Positions 44,944 through 54,372 of a stretch of 64,000 nt of DNA are shown here, piece by piece; the stretch's first letter is position 1; each line of letters starts with the position of its first letter. The DNA is taken from contig NZ_FWWR01000009.1 in assembly GCF_900176115.1 (NCBI RefSeq), positions 248,001-312,000 on the forward strand, given 5' to 3'. The position numbers and the translations under genes are program-made. The notes beneath the pieces are model-generated. The model was not told where the DNA came from and ran no database searches. It was given only the letters and a program-made list of their open reading frames with translations. The DNA comes from Peptoniphilus asaccharolyticus DSM 20463 (GTDB lineage Bacteria; Bacillota; Clostridia; Tissierellales; Peptoniphilaceae).

Positions 44944-45359
44944 TTATAACCTCTTTTTAATATCTATATTGTATGCCATTGTTCCGGCATATTCTAACAA
45001 TAAACACAGATTAAGTCAAATTAATTCTACCGTATTTGACACTAAATATTATATTACTTTTTCTATAATTTTTGGAGTATTTTACAATAAATATTTGAAA
45101 TAAGATTAAAAATAAATTTATGATAGTATATTTTTGTAATAAGGGATATAAATAAAAAAAGAAATAATAAAATTTTAATTTTATTTGGACAAAAAACTTT
45201 AAATAAATGATAGAAATAAAAAATACAATTATAATTATGTTCAATTTTTAAATAGGTATTTAAAAATTTGTTAAATAAAAGTACAATAGTTTATGGTAAA
45301 GTTATAAATAGACTAATCGATTTAACAGCATTAATTAAGTATAGATAATTGGAGGAGTT
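44944..45359. other. AT-rich 416-bp divergent intergenic region folE/tdk
   Basis: No gene is supported. It contains the folE leader, a TATGCC-N8-GGCATA inverted repeat (44972-44991) with a possible minus-strand -10 TACAAT (44968-44973), and a long very AT-rich stretch (about 45040-45340) with only weak promoter-like boxes before tdk. Possible reading frames on both strands here are low-complexity and unlike known proteins. Confidence 0.6.
44972..44991 (-). promoter_or_regulatory. Candidate operator in the folE promoter
   Basis: A perfect inverted repeat TATGCC-ATTGTTCC-GGCATA overlapping the probable folE -10. Symmetry and position suit a repressor. The regulator is unknown. Confidence 0.4.
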
Positions 45360-45929
45360 ATGCATCAGTATAAAGGTAGATTAATTGTCCACACAGGTTC
45401 AATGTTCAGTGGTAAGACTTCAAGCTTAGAAAGAGAAATAAAAAGATTTCAAATAGCAGGGTATACTACTGTTGCATTTAAACCTAAGCTAGATACAAGA
45501 GGAGAAGAACAAAGAATATCTACACATGACAACACTCATTTGAACGCAGTTATGTGTAAAGATATAGACTCTATAAGAGAGTATATAGAAAACAATGAAG
45601 TCGATGTTATAGGCATAGATGAGGTCCAATTTTTAGAGGGAGAAATTGACAACATATTAAATCAAATAAATGAGTTTTTGAAGAAGAAAAAGACTGTAGT
45701 AGTTGCAGGATTAGATATGGACTTTGAAGCAAATCCATTTGATTTAGTAAAAGAACTTATGGCAAGAGCGGACTATTTATATAAACACCACGCAGTATGC
45801 ACAATCTGTGGAGCTGATGCTTGGGTTTCTCATAGAAAGTCAAAGGATACAAATAGAATTGTGATAGGTGCAAGTGATGAGTATGAACCACTTTGCAGGA
45901 ATTGTTACAATGAATTACTTGACAAATAA
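45360..45929 (+). CDS. tdk: Thymidine kinase
   Basis: 189 residues. P-loop GSMFSGKT (13-20), the VIGIDEVQFL Walker B region, a lasso region and two CxxC pairs (CTIC and CRNC near the C terminus) for zinc. Phosphorylates salvaged thymidine. GGAGGAG precedes the ATG. Preceded by the AT-rich intergenic region. Confidence 0.96.
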   Translation: MHQYKGRLIVHTGSMFSGKTSSLEREIKRFQIAGYTTVAFKPKLDTRGEEQRISTHDNTHLNAVMCKDIDSIREYIENNEVDVIGIDEVQFLEGEIDNILNQINEFLKKKKTVVVAGLDMDFEANPFDLVKELMARADYLYKHHAVCTICGADAWVSHRKSKDTNRIVIGASDEYEPLCRNCYNELLDK

Positions 45930-45948
45930 ACAAATAAAAGCTTATAAT
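45919..45948 (+). promoter_or_regulatory. Promoter of psuK-psuG
   Basis: TTGACA (45919-45924, within the end of tdk), an 18-bp spacer and TATAAT (45943-45948). Confidence 0.8.
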
Positions 45949-45974
45949 TTAAACATAAATAAAGGAGAAAAATA

Positions 45975-47060
45975 ATGACACCACGTGAATCAGAGATTAT
46001 GGAACTTATTAAGAAAACGCCAACGATATCTCAACAAGAAATAGCTGATATATTAGATATTAAACGTTCTTCGGTGGCAGTTCATATTAATAATTTATCA
46101 AAGCAAGGTTATATATTAGGTAGAAGATATATATTTAGAGAAGAACCACTTGTAACAGTAATAGGTGGGGCTAATGTTGATATAGTTGGATACCCGGATT
46201 CAAAAATTATAAAAAAAGATTCAAACCCTGGAACTATTGTAAAATCAGGTGGCGGAGTTGGAAGAAATATAAGTGAAAACTTAGCTAAACTGAATGTACC
46301 GGTTTCATTTATTGGAGCTTTTGGAGAAGATAGCAATGGGGAGCTTTTAGTTAATGGTCTTAAAGAAATAGGGGTAGAGACTGAAGACATTTTTGTTTTC
46401 CAAGATAAACCTACTTCAACATATTTAGCTATCTTAAATGAAGAAAGAGACATGGAGTTTGCTATAAGCGATATGAGTATCGTGGATAAGCTAACACCAG
46501 ATATGTTATTTAAAAAGAAAAAGAAGATAGAAAATTCAAATTGTGCGGTAATAGAAACAAACTTACCTGAAAGCACAATAAAATATCTTTTAAATGATGT
46601 TAAACAAAACTTTTATATAGACTGTGTTTCAGTTAAAAAAGCTAAAAAATTAGTTACTTCTTTAAATAGAATTTATTTCTTGAAGGCAAATAAGCATGAA
46701 GCTCAATTCCTTAGTGGAATAGAAATTAATTCTATAGAAGATGCTCACAAAGCTGCTGAGATTCTTGTTGAAAAGGGAGTTAAATCTGTTGTAGTAACCG
46801 TCGGAGAAAATGGTTTGGTATACAGAGATGCTGAAAATGCAATTCATATAAGCTCAGAAAAGATGAAAATAGAAAATGCTTCAGGAGCAGGTGATGCTTT
46901 CATGGCTGGATACATCTATGGAGATTATGCAAAGCTTAGCTTGATTGATAAGCTTAAGTATGCAACAGCTTGTAGCAGAGTTGCCCTAAAGTCTAAGTCA
47001 ACTACAATTGAAACTGTTTCAGTTGGTAGAATAGAGGAGGAAATGAAAAATGTTAAATAA
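45975..47060 (+). CDS. psuK: Pseudouridine kinase with N-terminal winged helix
   Basis: 361 residues: an N-terminal winged HTH (about 1-58; TISQQEIADILDIKRSSVAVHI) joined to a PfkB-family kinase (about 60-361) with VTVIGGANVDI, the GGGVGRNISENLAKL signature and the catalytic loop GAGDAFMAGY (about 304-313, base Asp307). It phosphorylates pseudouridine before PsuG splits it. The HTH suggests an added DNA-binding role, possibly autoregulation. The psuG start overlaps its end by 11 nt. Confidence 0.9.
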   Translation: MTPRESEIMELIKKTPTISQQEIADILDIKRSSVAVHINNLSKQGYILGRRYIFREEPLVTVIGGANVDIVGYPDSKIIKKDSNPGTIVKSGGGVGRNISENLAKLNVPVSFIGAFGEDSNGELLVNGLKEIGVETEDIFVFQDKPTSTYLAILNEERDMEFAISDMSIVDKLTPDMLFKKKKKIENSNCAVIETNLPESTIKYLLNDVKQNFYIDCVSVKKAKKLVTSLNRIYFLKANKHEAQFLSGIEINSIEDAHKAAEILVEKGVKSVVVTVGENGLVYRDAENAIHISSEKMKIENASGAGDAFMAGYIYGDYAKLSLIDKLKYATACSRVALKSKSTTIETVSVGRIEEEMKNVK

Positions 47061-47979
47061 AGAATTAATGAAAAAATATATGGTTATAAGTGAAGAAGTT
47101 CAAGAAGCTATGGACAGTGGAAAGCCAATAGTTGCTTTAGAATCAACTATTATTTCTCATGGTATGCCATATCCAAAGAACTTAGAAACAGCTAAGGCTT
47201 GTGAAGAAATAGTTAGAGAAAATGGATGTGTTCCTGCAACTACTGCAATCATAAATGGGAAAATCAGAGTTGGTCTAACTGAAGAAGAATTAGAATTTAT
47301 GGCAACTTCAAAGGATATTATAAAATGTTCAAGAAGAGACTATGCTTATGTAGTATCTAATGGACTAAATGGAGCTACTACTGTTGCAACATCTATAATC
47401 ACAGCTGCTTTAGCAGGAATTAAACTTCTTGTAACAGGTGGTATAGGTGGAGTTCACAGAGGAGCTGAAGAAACATTTGACATCTCTCGTGACCTACAAG
47501 AAATTGCTACTAACAATGTGGCTGTAGTGTGTGCTGGAGCAAAATCAATTTTAGATATTGGTTTAACTCTTGAATACCTTGAAACATTTGGTGTACCTGT
47601 TTTTGGATACCAAACAAAAGAAATGCCAGCTTTCTATACAAGACACTCTGGATTTAATTTAGATTATAGAATGGATGAAACTTCACAAATAGCAAATGCA
47701 ATTAATACTAAATGGGATTTAGGATTAAATGGTGGAGTTGTTGTTGCAAATCCTATACCTGAAGAAGATGCTATGAAAGCTGATGTTATAAACAAGGCTA
47801 TCGAATTAGCGCTTATCGATGCTAAAAAAGAAGGAATTCACGGAAAAGAAACAACACCATTCCTATTAGACAGAGTATTAACTGCTACTGGTGGAAACTC
47901 TCTTGAATCAAATATAGCGCTTGTAAAGAACAATGCTAAAATAGGTGCTCAAATTGCAAGGGAACTTTACAACAACTAA
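47050..47979 (+). CDS. psuG: Pseudouridine-5'-phosphate glycosidase
   Basis: 309 residues. Cleaves the C-C glycosidic bond of pseudouridine 5'-phosphate to uracil and ribose 5-phosphate. Motifs VALESTIISHGMPYPKN, GATTVATSIITAALAGI, VTGGIGGVHRG and the catalytic region VCAGAKSILD are intact. Works with PsuK upstream to recycle pseudouridine from RNA. Confidence 0.96.
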   Translation: MLNKELMKKYMVISEEVQEAMDSGKPIVALESTIISHGMPYPKNLETAKACEEIVRENGCVPATTAIINGKIRVGLTEEELEFMATSKDIIKCSRRDYAYVVSNGLNGATTVATSIITAALAGIKLLVTGGIGGVHRGAEETFDISRDLQEIATNNVAVVCAGAKSILDIGLTLEYLETFGVPVFGYQTKEMPAFYTRHSGFNLDYRMDETSQIANAINTKWDLGLNGGVVVANPIPEEDAMKADVINKAIELALIDAKKEGIHGKETTPFLLDRVLTATGGNSLESNIALVKNNAKIGAQIARELYNN

Positions 47980-48463
47980 GAAGACTTCTGATAGCAAGTG
48001 TTTTTTCTCTCATGCAACAGTACCTTATGATTTAAATGAGGGCGGAAGTGTATATGGAGCGAGGATTTTAGAGTGGGCCGATAATTTATCTGGCTTAGTC
48101 TCTATAAAACATAGAAGAGGTTCAGTTACAACTGCGTCTTTTGACCAATTTAATTTTGTGAATCCAATAGAGCTTGGAGATTTCATATTTGGTGAAGCAT
48201 TTATATCTGGGACAGGAGATGCGTCTATGGAGATATTTCTTAAATTTGTTGGTGAAAAATCAGTGACTGGTGAAAGATATTTAGCTGCTTTTGGATTTAT
48301 AACTTATGCGGCAAAAAAATTAAAGCCTGGTGAAAAAGTACCAAAAATCGAAGGGGTAACTGAAGAAGAAACTTCTATAATTCAAGGCTATGAAGAGAGA
48401 AAGAAAATTATTAAAGAAAAAATAGAGCGAAACAAAAAATTAACTCAAATCATAAAATTATAG
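47954..48463 (+). CDS. Hotdog-fold acyl-CoA thioesterase
   Basis: 169 residues from a TTG at 47954, six nt after AGGTG; a GTG at 47945 is the alternative. It overlaps psuG by 26 nt. Hotdog fold of the YciA/BACH type: DLNEGGSVYGARILEWADNLSGLV (helix with the catalytic Asp region), HRRGSVTTASFDQFNFVNPIELGDFI. The substrate is probably a medium or long acyl-CoA. A terminator overlaps the stop. Confidence 0.82.
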   Translation: MQGNFTTTKKTSDSKCFFSHATVPYDLNEGGSVYGARILEWADNLSGLVSIKHRRGSVTTASFDQFNFVNPIELGDFIFGEAFISGTGDASMEIFLKFVGEKSVTGERYLAAFGFITYAAKKLKPGEKVPKIEGVTEEETSIIQGYEERKKIIKEKIERNKKLTQIIKL

Positions 48464-48487
48464 CTTGGGAAACCGAGCTATTTTTTT
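48461..48487 (+). terminator. Terminator of the psuKG-thioesterase transcript
   Basis: Stem TAGCTTGG (48461-48468) / CCGAGCTA (48473-48480) with one G-T pair, a GAAA tetraloop, then seven T. Confidence 0.9.
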
Positions 48488-48515
48488 ATGTTCGTATTAT
48501 GTTAAAATTATAGTT

Positions 48516-49211
48516 ATGAAAAGAGATATTGTACCGGGAACGGAATATATAATTTATCAGGATGATGAAAATTTTAAATACACTTTTGATTCTTTGGCAC
48601 TTACAAGTTTTGCCAAGGTGAAGGGAACTTGTGTGGATTTAGGAGCAGGTTTTGGAATTATTGGATTTAGAGTAGCAGATAATGTAGAGAAGGTAATAAA
48701 TATTGAAATAAATCCAAAAGCTTTAGAATTGTTGGAACTTTCTGCTAAGGAAAATAATCTTGAAGAAAAAATACAAAACTATAATGTAGATATAAAGGAG
48801 ATTGGAGAAATTTTAAACAGACAGATAGCTGATGTTGTGATTACGAATCCGCCGTACTTTAGTTCAGGTTTAAAACCAAAAGATGAAACTATAACCAAGG
48901 CAAGACACTCCACAGAATTGATGGATTTTTTCTATGCGGCAAGTTTTGTACTTAAGAATTCGGGCAGATTTTATGCGGTGCTTCCAGTGGATAGGATGGT
49001 GGATGCAATAGCGGGTCTTAGAGAAAATCACATTGAGCCGAGAAGGATAGTTTTTATTAAGAAAGATATACATTCAAGTAGCAAAAGGTTTTTGATTGAA
49101 GGCATTAAGAATTCTGCGAAGGGAATGAAAATATCAGATCTTATTTTAAAAGATGGAGAAGTTGACTCTGAAGAGTTTAAGAAAATATACAGAAATGAGA
49201 TGATAGGATGA
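48516..49211 (+). CDS. trmN6: tRNA1(Val) adenine-37 N6-methyltransferase-like (TrmN6)
   Basis: 231 residues from ATG 48516; further upstream lies a terminator, so an earlier start is excluded. Class I SAM fold with VDLGAGFGIIG and the amino-methyltransferase motif NPPYF (about 112). Next to rsmI, as in many Firmicutes. No ribosome binding site is visible, and a -10-like TAAAAT lies just before the ATG, so the message may be leaderless. Confidence 0.87.
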   Translation: MKRDIVPGTEYIIYQDDENFKYTFDSLALTSFAKVKGTCVDLGAGFGIIGFRVADNVEKVINIEINPKALELLELSAKENNLEEKIQNYNVDIKEIGEILNRQIADVVITNPPYFSSGLKPKDETITKARHSTELMDFFYAASFVLKNSGRFYAVLPVDRMVDAIAGLRENHIEPRRIVFIKKDIHSSSKRFLIEGIKNSAKGMKISDLILKDGEVDSEEFKKIYRNEMIG

Positions 49212-50017
49212 TTTATTTTTGTCCAACTCCGATAGGTAATTTATCGGATATAACGATGCGAACTTTAGAGGTTTTTGAGAAAGTTGATGTGATAGCTTGT
49301 GAAGACACAAGAGTTACTATGAAACTTCTGAGTCATTTTGAATTGAAAAAACAGCTAATAGCTTATCATAAGTTCAATGAACAGGAGAAAGCCAAAGAGT
49401 TGATAGAGCTTTCAAAAGAAAAGGATATTGCTTTAGTTTCAGACGCTGGCATGCCTGGTATTTCAGATCCGGGTGCCATACTTGCTGTGGAACTTATAAA
49501 GAGTGGAGTTGAATTTTGTGTGCTTCCGGGAGCGAATGCAGCAAATGTGGCTTTGATATGCTCAGGACTGAATACAGACCACTTTTTATTTTATGGATTT
49601 TTAAATTCTAAATCATCTGCAAGAGTAAAAGAGTTGGAGAGTTTAAAGAGTTTTCCATACACAATGATATTTTATGAAGCACCTCATAGAATTTTAAAAG
49701 TTTTGGAAGATATGAAGGATGTTTTTGGAGATAGAAATATCTCTGTTTCAAGAGAGCTTACTAAAATGTACGAAACTACTTACAGAGGCAAAATATCTGA
49801 AGTCATGGAGCAAATTTTTGAAAAAGGAGAATTTGTAATAGTAGTTGAGGGCAATACAGAAGAAGAAGTTTTCGATATAAAAGCACTTCTTTTGAAAAAG
49901 ATTTCTTCTGGGATAAAGCCGTCCCAAGCTGTAAAACAAGTGAGTTCTGAAACTGGAATAAATAAAAATGAAGTCTATAAGGTGAGTCTTGAATTAAAGG
50001 AGAATGGAGATGCCTAA
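49208..50017 (+). CDS. rsmI: 16S rRNA (cytidine-1402-2'-O)-methyltransferase
   Basis: 269 residues with the tetrapyrrole-methylase fold: start YFCPTPIGNLSDITMRTLE, DVIACEDTR, ALVSDAGMPGISDPG and the LPGANAAN motif. Methylates C1402 in the ribosomal P site. Overlaps trmN6 by 4 nt, and nurA begins inside its end. Confidence 0.95.
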   Translation: MIYFCPTPIGNLSDITMRTLEVFEKVDVIACEDTRVTMKLLSHFELKKQLIAYHKFNEQEKAKELIELSKEKDIALVSDAGMPGISDPGAILAVELIKSGVEFCVLPGANAANVALICSGLNTDHFLFYGFLNSKSSARVKELESLKSFPYTMIFYEAPHRILKVLEDMKDVFGDRNISVSRELTKMYETTYRGKISEVMEQIFEKGEFVIVVEGNTEEEVFDIKALLLKKISSGIKPSQAVKQVSSETGINKNEVYKVSLELKENGDA

Positions 50018-50942
50018 TATAGATGGGATGAAGGCTCAAGTCCAAGAACTAAATCGTCAATTAAAAGAAAAGTATAACGAATTTTTTTCTATGGACAATG
50101 AAGTTTTCAGAAGAGACATTCTTTCACAAATCGGACAGATAAAAAAGATGACAAAACTCGACACTAATTTTCTAAATGAACTGGGAGTTTTGGTTGGAGT
50201 TGACGGTTCGGTTATGAAAGTGGGCGGAGCAGATCCGCACTATGTTGAAATATACCAAGCTTTGGCCAAGCCAACTAAGGGAGAAGATATATACTTCAAC
50301 CAATTGTATTCTCCTGTGATAGATGCGAGTGGAGATGGCGAAAGCTCAAAAAGGGAAGTTTTACTATCTCAAATTGAAATGGATGCGGCAATCTATAGTG
50401 CGGAGAATGAAAAGCCAAGCATTATAATGATGGACGGAGGTCTTATAAGATATAAGATAAATGACTCCAAAAAATTTGAGGAACTCGTAGAAGTTTGCAT
50501 TGAAAATAATGTAATTCTGATGGGGGTTATTAAGGATTTAAAGACAGATGTAATAGCAAGGGCAATTGGAAGGAATGCTTACTATGACAGAGAACTAATC
50601 TATGGAAGGCTTAATAGAGGAGAACTTTTAATTATAAACGATGAATGTAATAAGAAGTTTGAAGAGGCAAATCTAGTTTCAGCTTTTTTAAGATGTAGCT
50701 TGGACTCCATGATTATAGGCTTGGATATTCTAAAAGAGTACAGGGACGAATTAGAAATGGCGGCAAACTTGGTCTATACACTAACACCTGAGCATTCAAG
50801 AGGAGTTCCATTGTGGCTTGATATAGTTGATGCTGAAGTTAAGATAACGGACACTTTAGTCAGAACTTTGTTGGAAGAGTACATGGATAGAGATATTTAC
50901 AGAAGATTTTTTGTGTCTGAGAGAGATGGGAGAACTTTATGA
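50010..50942 (+). CDS. nurA: NurA domain nuclease
   Basis: 310 residues from ATG 50010, 7 nt after AAGGAG; the ATG at 50004 is too close. The NurA nuclease domain has a metal aspartate in VGVDGSV (Asp65) and further motifs SIIMMDGGLIRY and VNLVYT-type ends. NurA is a single-strand endo- and 5'-3' exonuclease that works with the HerA hexameric helicase on double-strand breaks. Here the herA ATG overlaps the nurA stop (ATGA), so a NurA-HerA complex is expected. Confidence 0.87.
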   Translation: MPNIDGMKAQVQELNRQLKEKYNEFFSMDNEVFRRDILSQIGQIKKMTKLDTNFLNELGVLVGVDGSVMKVGGADPHYVEIYQALAKPTKGEDIYFNQLYSPVIDASGDGESSKREVLLSQIEMDAAIYSAENEKPSIIMMDGGLIRYKINDSKKFEELVEVCIENNVILMGVIKDLKTDVIARAIGRNAYYDRELIYGRLNRGELLIINDECNKKFEEANLVSAFLRCSLDSMIIGLDILKEYRDELEMAANLVYTLTPEHSRGVPLWLDIVDAEVKITDTLVRTLLEEYMDRDIYRRFFVSERDGRTL

Positions 50943-52783
50943 TAGAAAATGAAAAAATGACGGTTGTAGGGCTTACATCTTCTAGAGAAGTTTATGCTGC
51001 AAATAGAAAAAGAAACTTTAGAATAAATGAATTTTTAATCATTGAAGATATACAAGGTCAATTGGTGGCTGAAGTTGTAGAGGCGAACACATTTAACAGA
51101 TACATACCTATGTCAAAGGGTGGAGATTTTGTGGACCAATCTGTAATAAGTTCATTACAGGCAATAGGTTGGAATGTGAACGAAGAAACCATCTATATAG
51201 CTAAATTGAGGTTGATGAGAGAGGCTCAATATCCAGTCATGGCTGGTAGTAAGATAAGGGTTCCAAAATTTGAAGAAGTCAAAAACCTTTTGATTTCAGC
51301 AGAGCCGGAAGATGGTCTATTGTTGGGTGCTATTAGAAATACAGATAGTTTGACGGATGATATGGACGATAAATATAAAAATCTTTTTACGACATTTGAA
51401 AATATTCAAATACCACAAAAAGATGTTCCATATATTTTAAACTATAAAAGTATGCATGAATACCCACACATAGGAGTGTTTGGAGGTTCTGGTTCTGGAA
51501 AAAGTTTTGGAATAAGAGTTCTACTTGAAGAACTTATGAAAAAAGGAATTCCAACTGTGGTAATGGATCCTCATTTTGAAATGAGTTTTGCAACAAAATC
51601 AAGTATAAACTACGAAGATAAGTATAATTGCAGACAAATTGGAATAGATATAGGCATAAAGTTTGAAGATTTAAGCACTGGAGATTTAAAGAATCTTTTG
51701 GACACATCAGGTAGTATATCTGATGCAATGAGAAATACAATAGATATAATGTTTAAACGAGGCGAAAATTATTATACTTTTTCTAATCGATTAAATGAAT
51801 TGTTGGTGGCTTTTGAATATGGAAGCACGGATAAGATAAATAGAAAAATAGACGAAGTAGATGCATCCGGAGACGTTGTTGAAGGAGAAAGACTAAGACA
51901 TGTAAGAGCAACTTATGAAAAGTATGGGAACTCATCTAACCAAGCCACTGTAAGAGGAATAATATGGAGACTTCAAAGGCTTAAGAACGAAGGTGTCTTA
52001 GACAAGGATATAACGCCGGTAGTAGATGGGATTATGTCCGGGAAAGTGGAAGTTATCCAAGGCTCTACGAGAATGATTCAAGTCTTCGCAACATATCTAA
52101 TAAATAAACTCTACAATATGAGAAGGGACTACAGAGAGGGGAAATACGCCGGACACGCACAAGACTTTTTCCCGCCATTTGTAATTGTTACAGATGAGGC
52201 ACATAATTTTGCGCCAAAGGGAATAGATTCTCCTACAAAACATGTATTGAGAGAAATAGCACAAGAAGGGCGTAAGTATGGTGTATTTTTAGTTTTGGCA
52301 ACTCAAAGACCAACTCTACTTGATGATACGATAACTGCTCAATTAAACACAAAAATGATTTTTAGAACGGTAAGGGCATCAGACATAGACACCATAAGAG
52401 AAGAAACTGATATATCTACAGAAGAATCTAAGAGACTACCTTATCTACAAACTGGAGATGTGTTTATATCTTCAGCGAAATTGGGGAGGACATCTTATGT
52501 GAGAATAAGATATGCAGATACGGAATCTCCTCACAAAGAAAATCCTTTTGATGAGTTGCAAGAGTTGAGGAAGAGAGACCATGAAGAATTCTATGAAAAG
52601 ATAAAAGATCTCTTGCCGATAGCAACTTCAGTGGGCTCAATAGAAGTAATAAAACATTTAAAAACTCAGGGAGTTGAAATGACAGTTGACCAACTCAAAT
52701 TAAAACTTGAAGAACTTGTAAGGGCAGGTTATTTAAAGGTCGACAACAGTTTCTTAGGAGAACAATACATGGCCAATAAATAG
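50939..52783 (+). CDS. herA: HerA-like DNA translocase ATPase
   Basis: 614 residues, FtsK-HerA superfamily. N-terminal HAS-barrel region (about 1-100), then the RecA-like ATPase: Walker A GGSGSGKS (182-189), VVMDPHFEMSF, Walker B region IVTDEAHNFAPKG (Asp/Glu at about 418-419), the sensor region LATQRPTLLDDTI and a C-terminal winged region. Hexameric pump expected to drive DNA into NurA. Common in archaea and some thermophilic bacteria, less so in mesophilic Firmicutes. Confidence 0.9.
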   Translation: MIENEKMTVVGLTSSREVYAANRKRNFRINEFLIIEDIQGQLVAEVVEANTFNRYIPMSKGGDFVDQSVISSLQAIGWNVNEETIYIAKLRLMREAQYPVMAGSKIRVPKFEEVKNLLISAEPEDGLLLGAIRNTDSLTDDMDDKYKNLFTTFENIQIPQKDVPYILNYKSMHEYPHIGVFGGSGSGKSFGIRVLLEELMKKGIPTVVMDPHFEMSFATKSSINYEDKYNCRQIGIDIGIKFEDLSTGDLKNLLDTSGSISDAMRNTIDIMFKRGENYYTFSNRLNELLVAFEYGSTDKINRKIDEVDASGDVVEGERLRHVRATYEKYGNSSNQATVRGIIWRLQRLKNEGVLDKDITPVVDGIMSGKVEVIQGSTRMIQVFATYLINKLYNMRRDYREGKYAGHAQDFFPPFVIVTDEAHNFAPKGIDSPTKHVLREIAQEGRKYGVFLVLATQRPTLLDDTITAQLNTKMIFRTVRASDIDTIREETDISTEESKRLPYLQTGDVFISSAKLGRTSYVRIRYADTESPHKENPFDELQELRKRDHEEFYEKIKDLLPIATSVGSIEVIKHLKTQGVEMTVDQLKLKLEELVRAGYLKVDNSFLGEQYMANK

Positions 52784-52791
52784 GCTCATGA

Positions 52792-52820
52792 TTGTAAAAT
52801 ACTCAGTTCTGGGTTATAAT
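52792..52820 (+). promoter_or_regulatory. Promoter of the NhaC-type antiporter gene
   Basis: TTGTAA (52792-52797), a 17-bp spacer and TATAAT (52815-52820), upstream of the start at 52851. Confidence 0.75.
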
Positions 52821-52850
52821 AGATAGAAATTTAAGAAAAAAGGTGATTTA

Positions 52851-54350
52851 ATGGAATTTGGAATTTTATCTATAATTCCACCTATAGTTGCAATTGTTTT
52901 GGCACTTATAACTAAAGAAGTAATCACATCTCTATTGCTTGGAATAATAGCAGGGGGATTGATTTTAACAGGTGGAGATATAGTACTTGCACTTGAAAAA
53001 GTGTTTACCCTAATGGGAACTAAAGTAGGAGATAATGCACTTATGATAATATTTCTTGCTCTTTTAGGTTCTCTAGTAATGGTTATGAACATGGCTGGTG
53101 GTTCATTTGCTTATGGGAAATGGGCTAGTAAAAAAATCAGCAATAAGAAAAATGCAAAGTTAGCAACAGCTCTTTTAGGTATTTTAATATTTATTGACGA
53201 CTATTTCAACTGTCTTACAGTTGGAGCTGTAATGAAACCAATAATAGATGAAAATAAAGTTTCAAGAGCGAAACTTGCAAATATTATAGACTCTACTGCA
53301 GCACCTATTTGTATCTTAGCTCCAGTATCAAGCTGGGCGGCATCTGTAGTTGCAATAATCGGTGATACTGGAGTAGAAAACCCTATGAATGTTTTCTTAA
53401 GTACAATACCTTTGAATTTATACGCACTACTTACAATCATAACAGTAATTTATTTTTCTTTCTCTAAATACGAAATAGGTTCTATGGAATCTTACGAAAG
53501 AAATGATACTTCAAGAATTATTACAAAAGAAGAAGTAGGATATACTCACTCAGATCAAGGGAAAGTAATAGATTTGATACTGCCTATAATTGTACTTATA
53601 AGTGTTACAATATTAATGATGATGAGAACTGGTGGATTCTTTGCAGGAGAAGCAACAGCTGCAGAAGCATTTGGTAATGCAAATGTGAATCTATCCCTTG
53701 TAATAGGTTCTGTAGTGGCTATAATTTGTGCATTTTTTATGTACATTCCAAGAAAATTAGTAAGTTTTAGATTGTTTATGGATGGTATAGTTGATGGAAT
53801 GAAATCAATGATAGCAGCTATAGTAATCCTTACTTTAGCTTGGACAATAGGTGGTATAACAAGTACTGACTACCTAAACACAGGAGGATATATTTCAGGG
53901 CTTATAGAAAGTTCAAATATGCCTATGTGGATTTTACCTACAATAATCTTTGTAGTGGCAAGTTTCCTTGCTTTCTCTACAGGTACAGCTTGGGGAACCT
54001 TTGGTATACTAATTCCAATATTAGTTCCTATACTTGTGCAATCAAACCATATGCACTATTTGAGCATAGTATTAGCTGCAATCTTTTCAGGTTCAGTATT
54101 TGGAGATCACTGTTCTCCAATTTCAGATACGACAATCTTATCATCAGCAGGTGCTGGGTGTGACCACATAGCCCATGTATCAAGTCAAATAACATACGCA
54201 CTTATGTGTGCTTTTGCATCAGTTGTGGGATTCTTTACAGCGGGAATATTACAAAATCAAATAGTAGCATTACCGGCAGCATTAATTACGCTGTTTATAT
54301 CAATTGCTATTATGAAGAAAAAAACTATAGCAAAATATGGTGAAAAATAA
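52851..54350 (+). CDS. NhaC family Na+/H+ antiporter
   Basis: 499 residues with about 11-12 membrane segments. Signatures include IFIDDYFNCLTVGAVMKPI (about 117-135), DSTAAPICILAPVSSWAA and the GDHCSPISDTTILSSAGAGCDH motif (about 419-440). This matches the NhaC/YuiF-type Na+/H+ or organic-acid antiporters; the substrate is inferred. nadC follows 22 nt after the stop in the same direction. Confidence 0.88.
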   Translation: MEFGILSIIPPIVAIVLALITKEVITSLLLGIIAGGLILTGGDIVLALEKVFTLMGTKVGDNALMIIFLALLGSLVMVMNMAGGSFAYGKWASKKISNKKNAKLATALLGILIFIDDYFNCLTVGAVMKPIIDENKVSRAKLANIIDSTAAPICILAPVSSWAASVVAIIGDTGVENPMNVFLSTIPLNLYALLTIITVIYFSFSKYEIGSMESYERNDTSRIITKEEVGYTHSDQGKVIDLILPIIVLISVTILMMMRTGGFFAGEATAAEAFGNANVNLSLVIGSVVAIICAFFMYIPRKLVSFRLFMDGIVDGMKSMIAAIVILTLAWTIGGITSTDYLNTGGYISGLIESSNMPMWILPTIIFVVASFLAFSTGTAWGTFGILIPILVPILVQSNHMHYLSIVLAAIFSGSVFGDHCSPISDTTILSSAGAGCDHIAHVSSQITYALMCAFASVVGFFTAGILQNQIVALPAALITLFISIAIMKKKTIAKYGEK

Positions 54351-54372
54351 AATTTACGAATAGAGGATAATA

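Noticed and set aside
44912-45244. Two short open frames in the folE/tdk intergenic region
   Set aside because: Low-complexity AT-rich translations with no ribosome binding site or family similarity.
44944-45359. THF riboswitch before folE
   Set aside because: No long conserved stem or the expected GGAG...-type core is visible; only a short palindrome is present.
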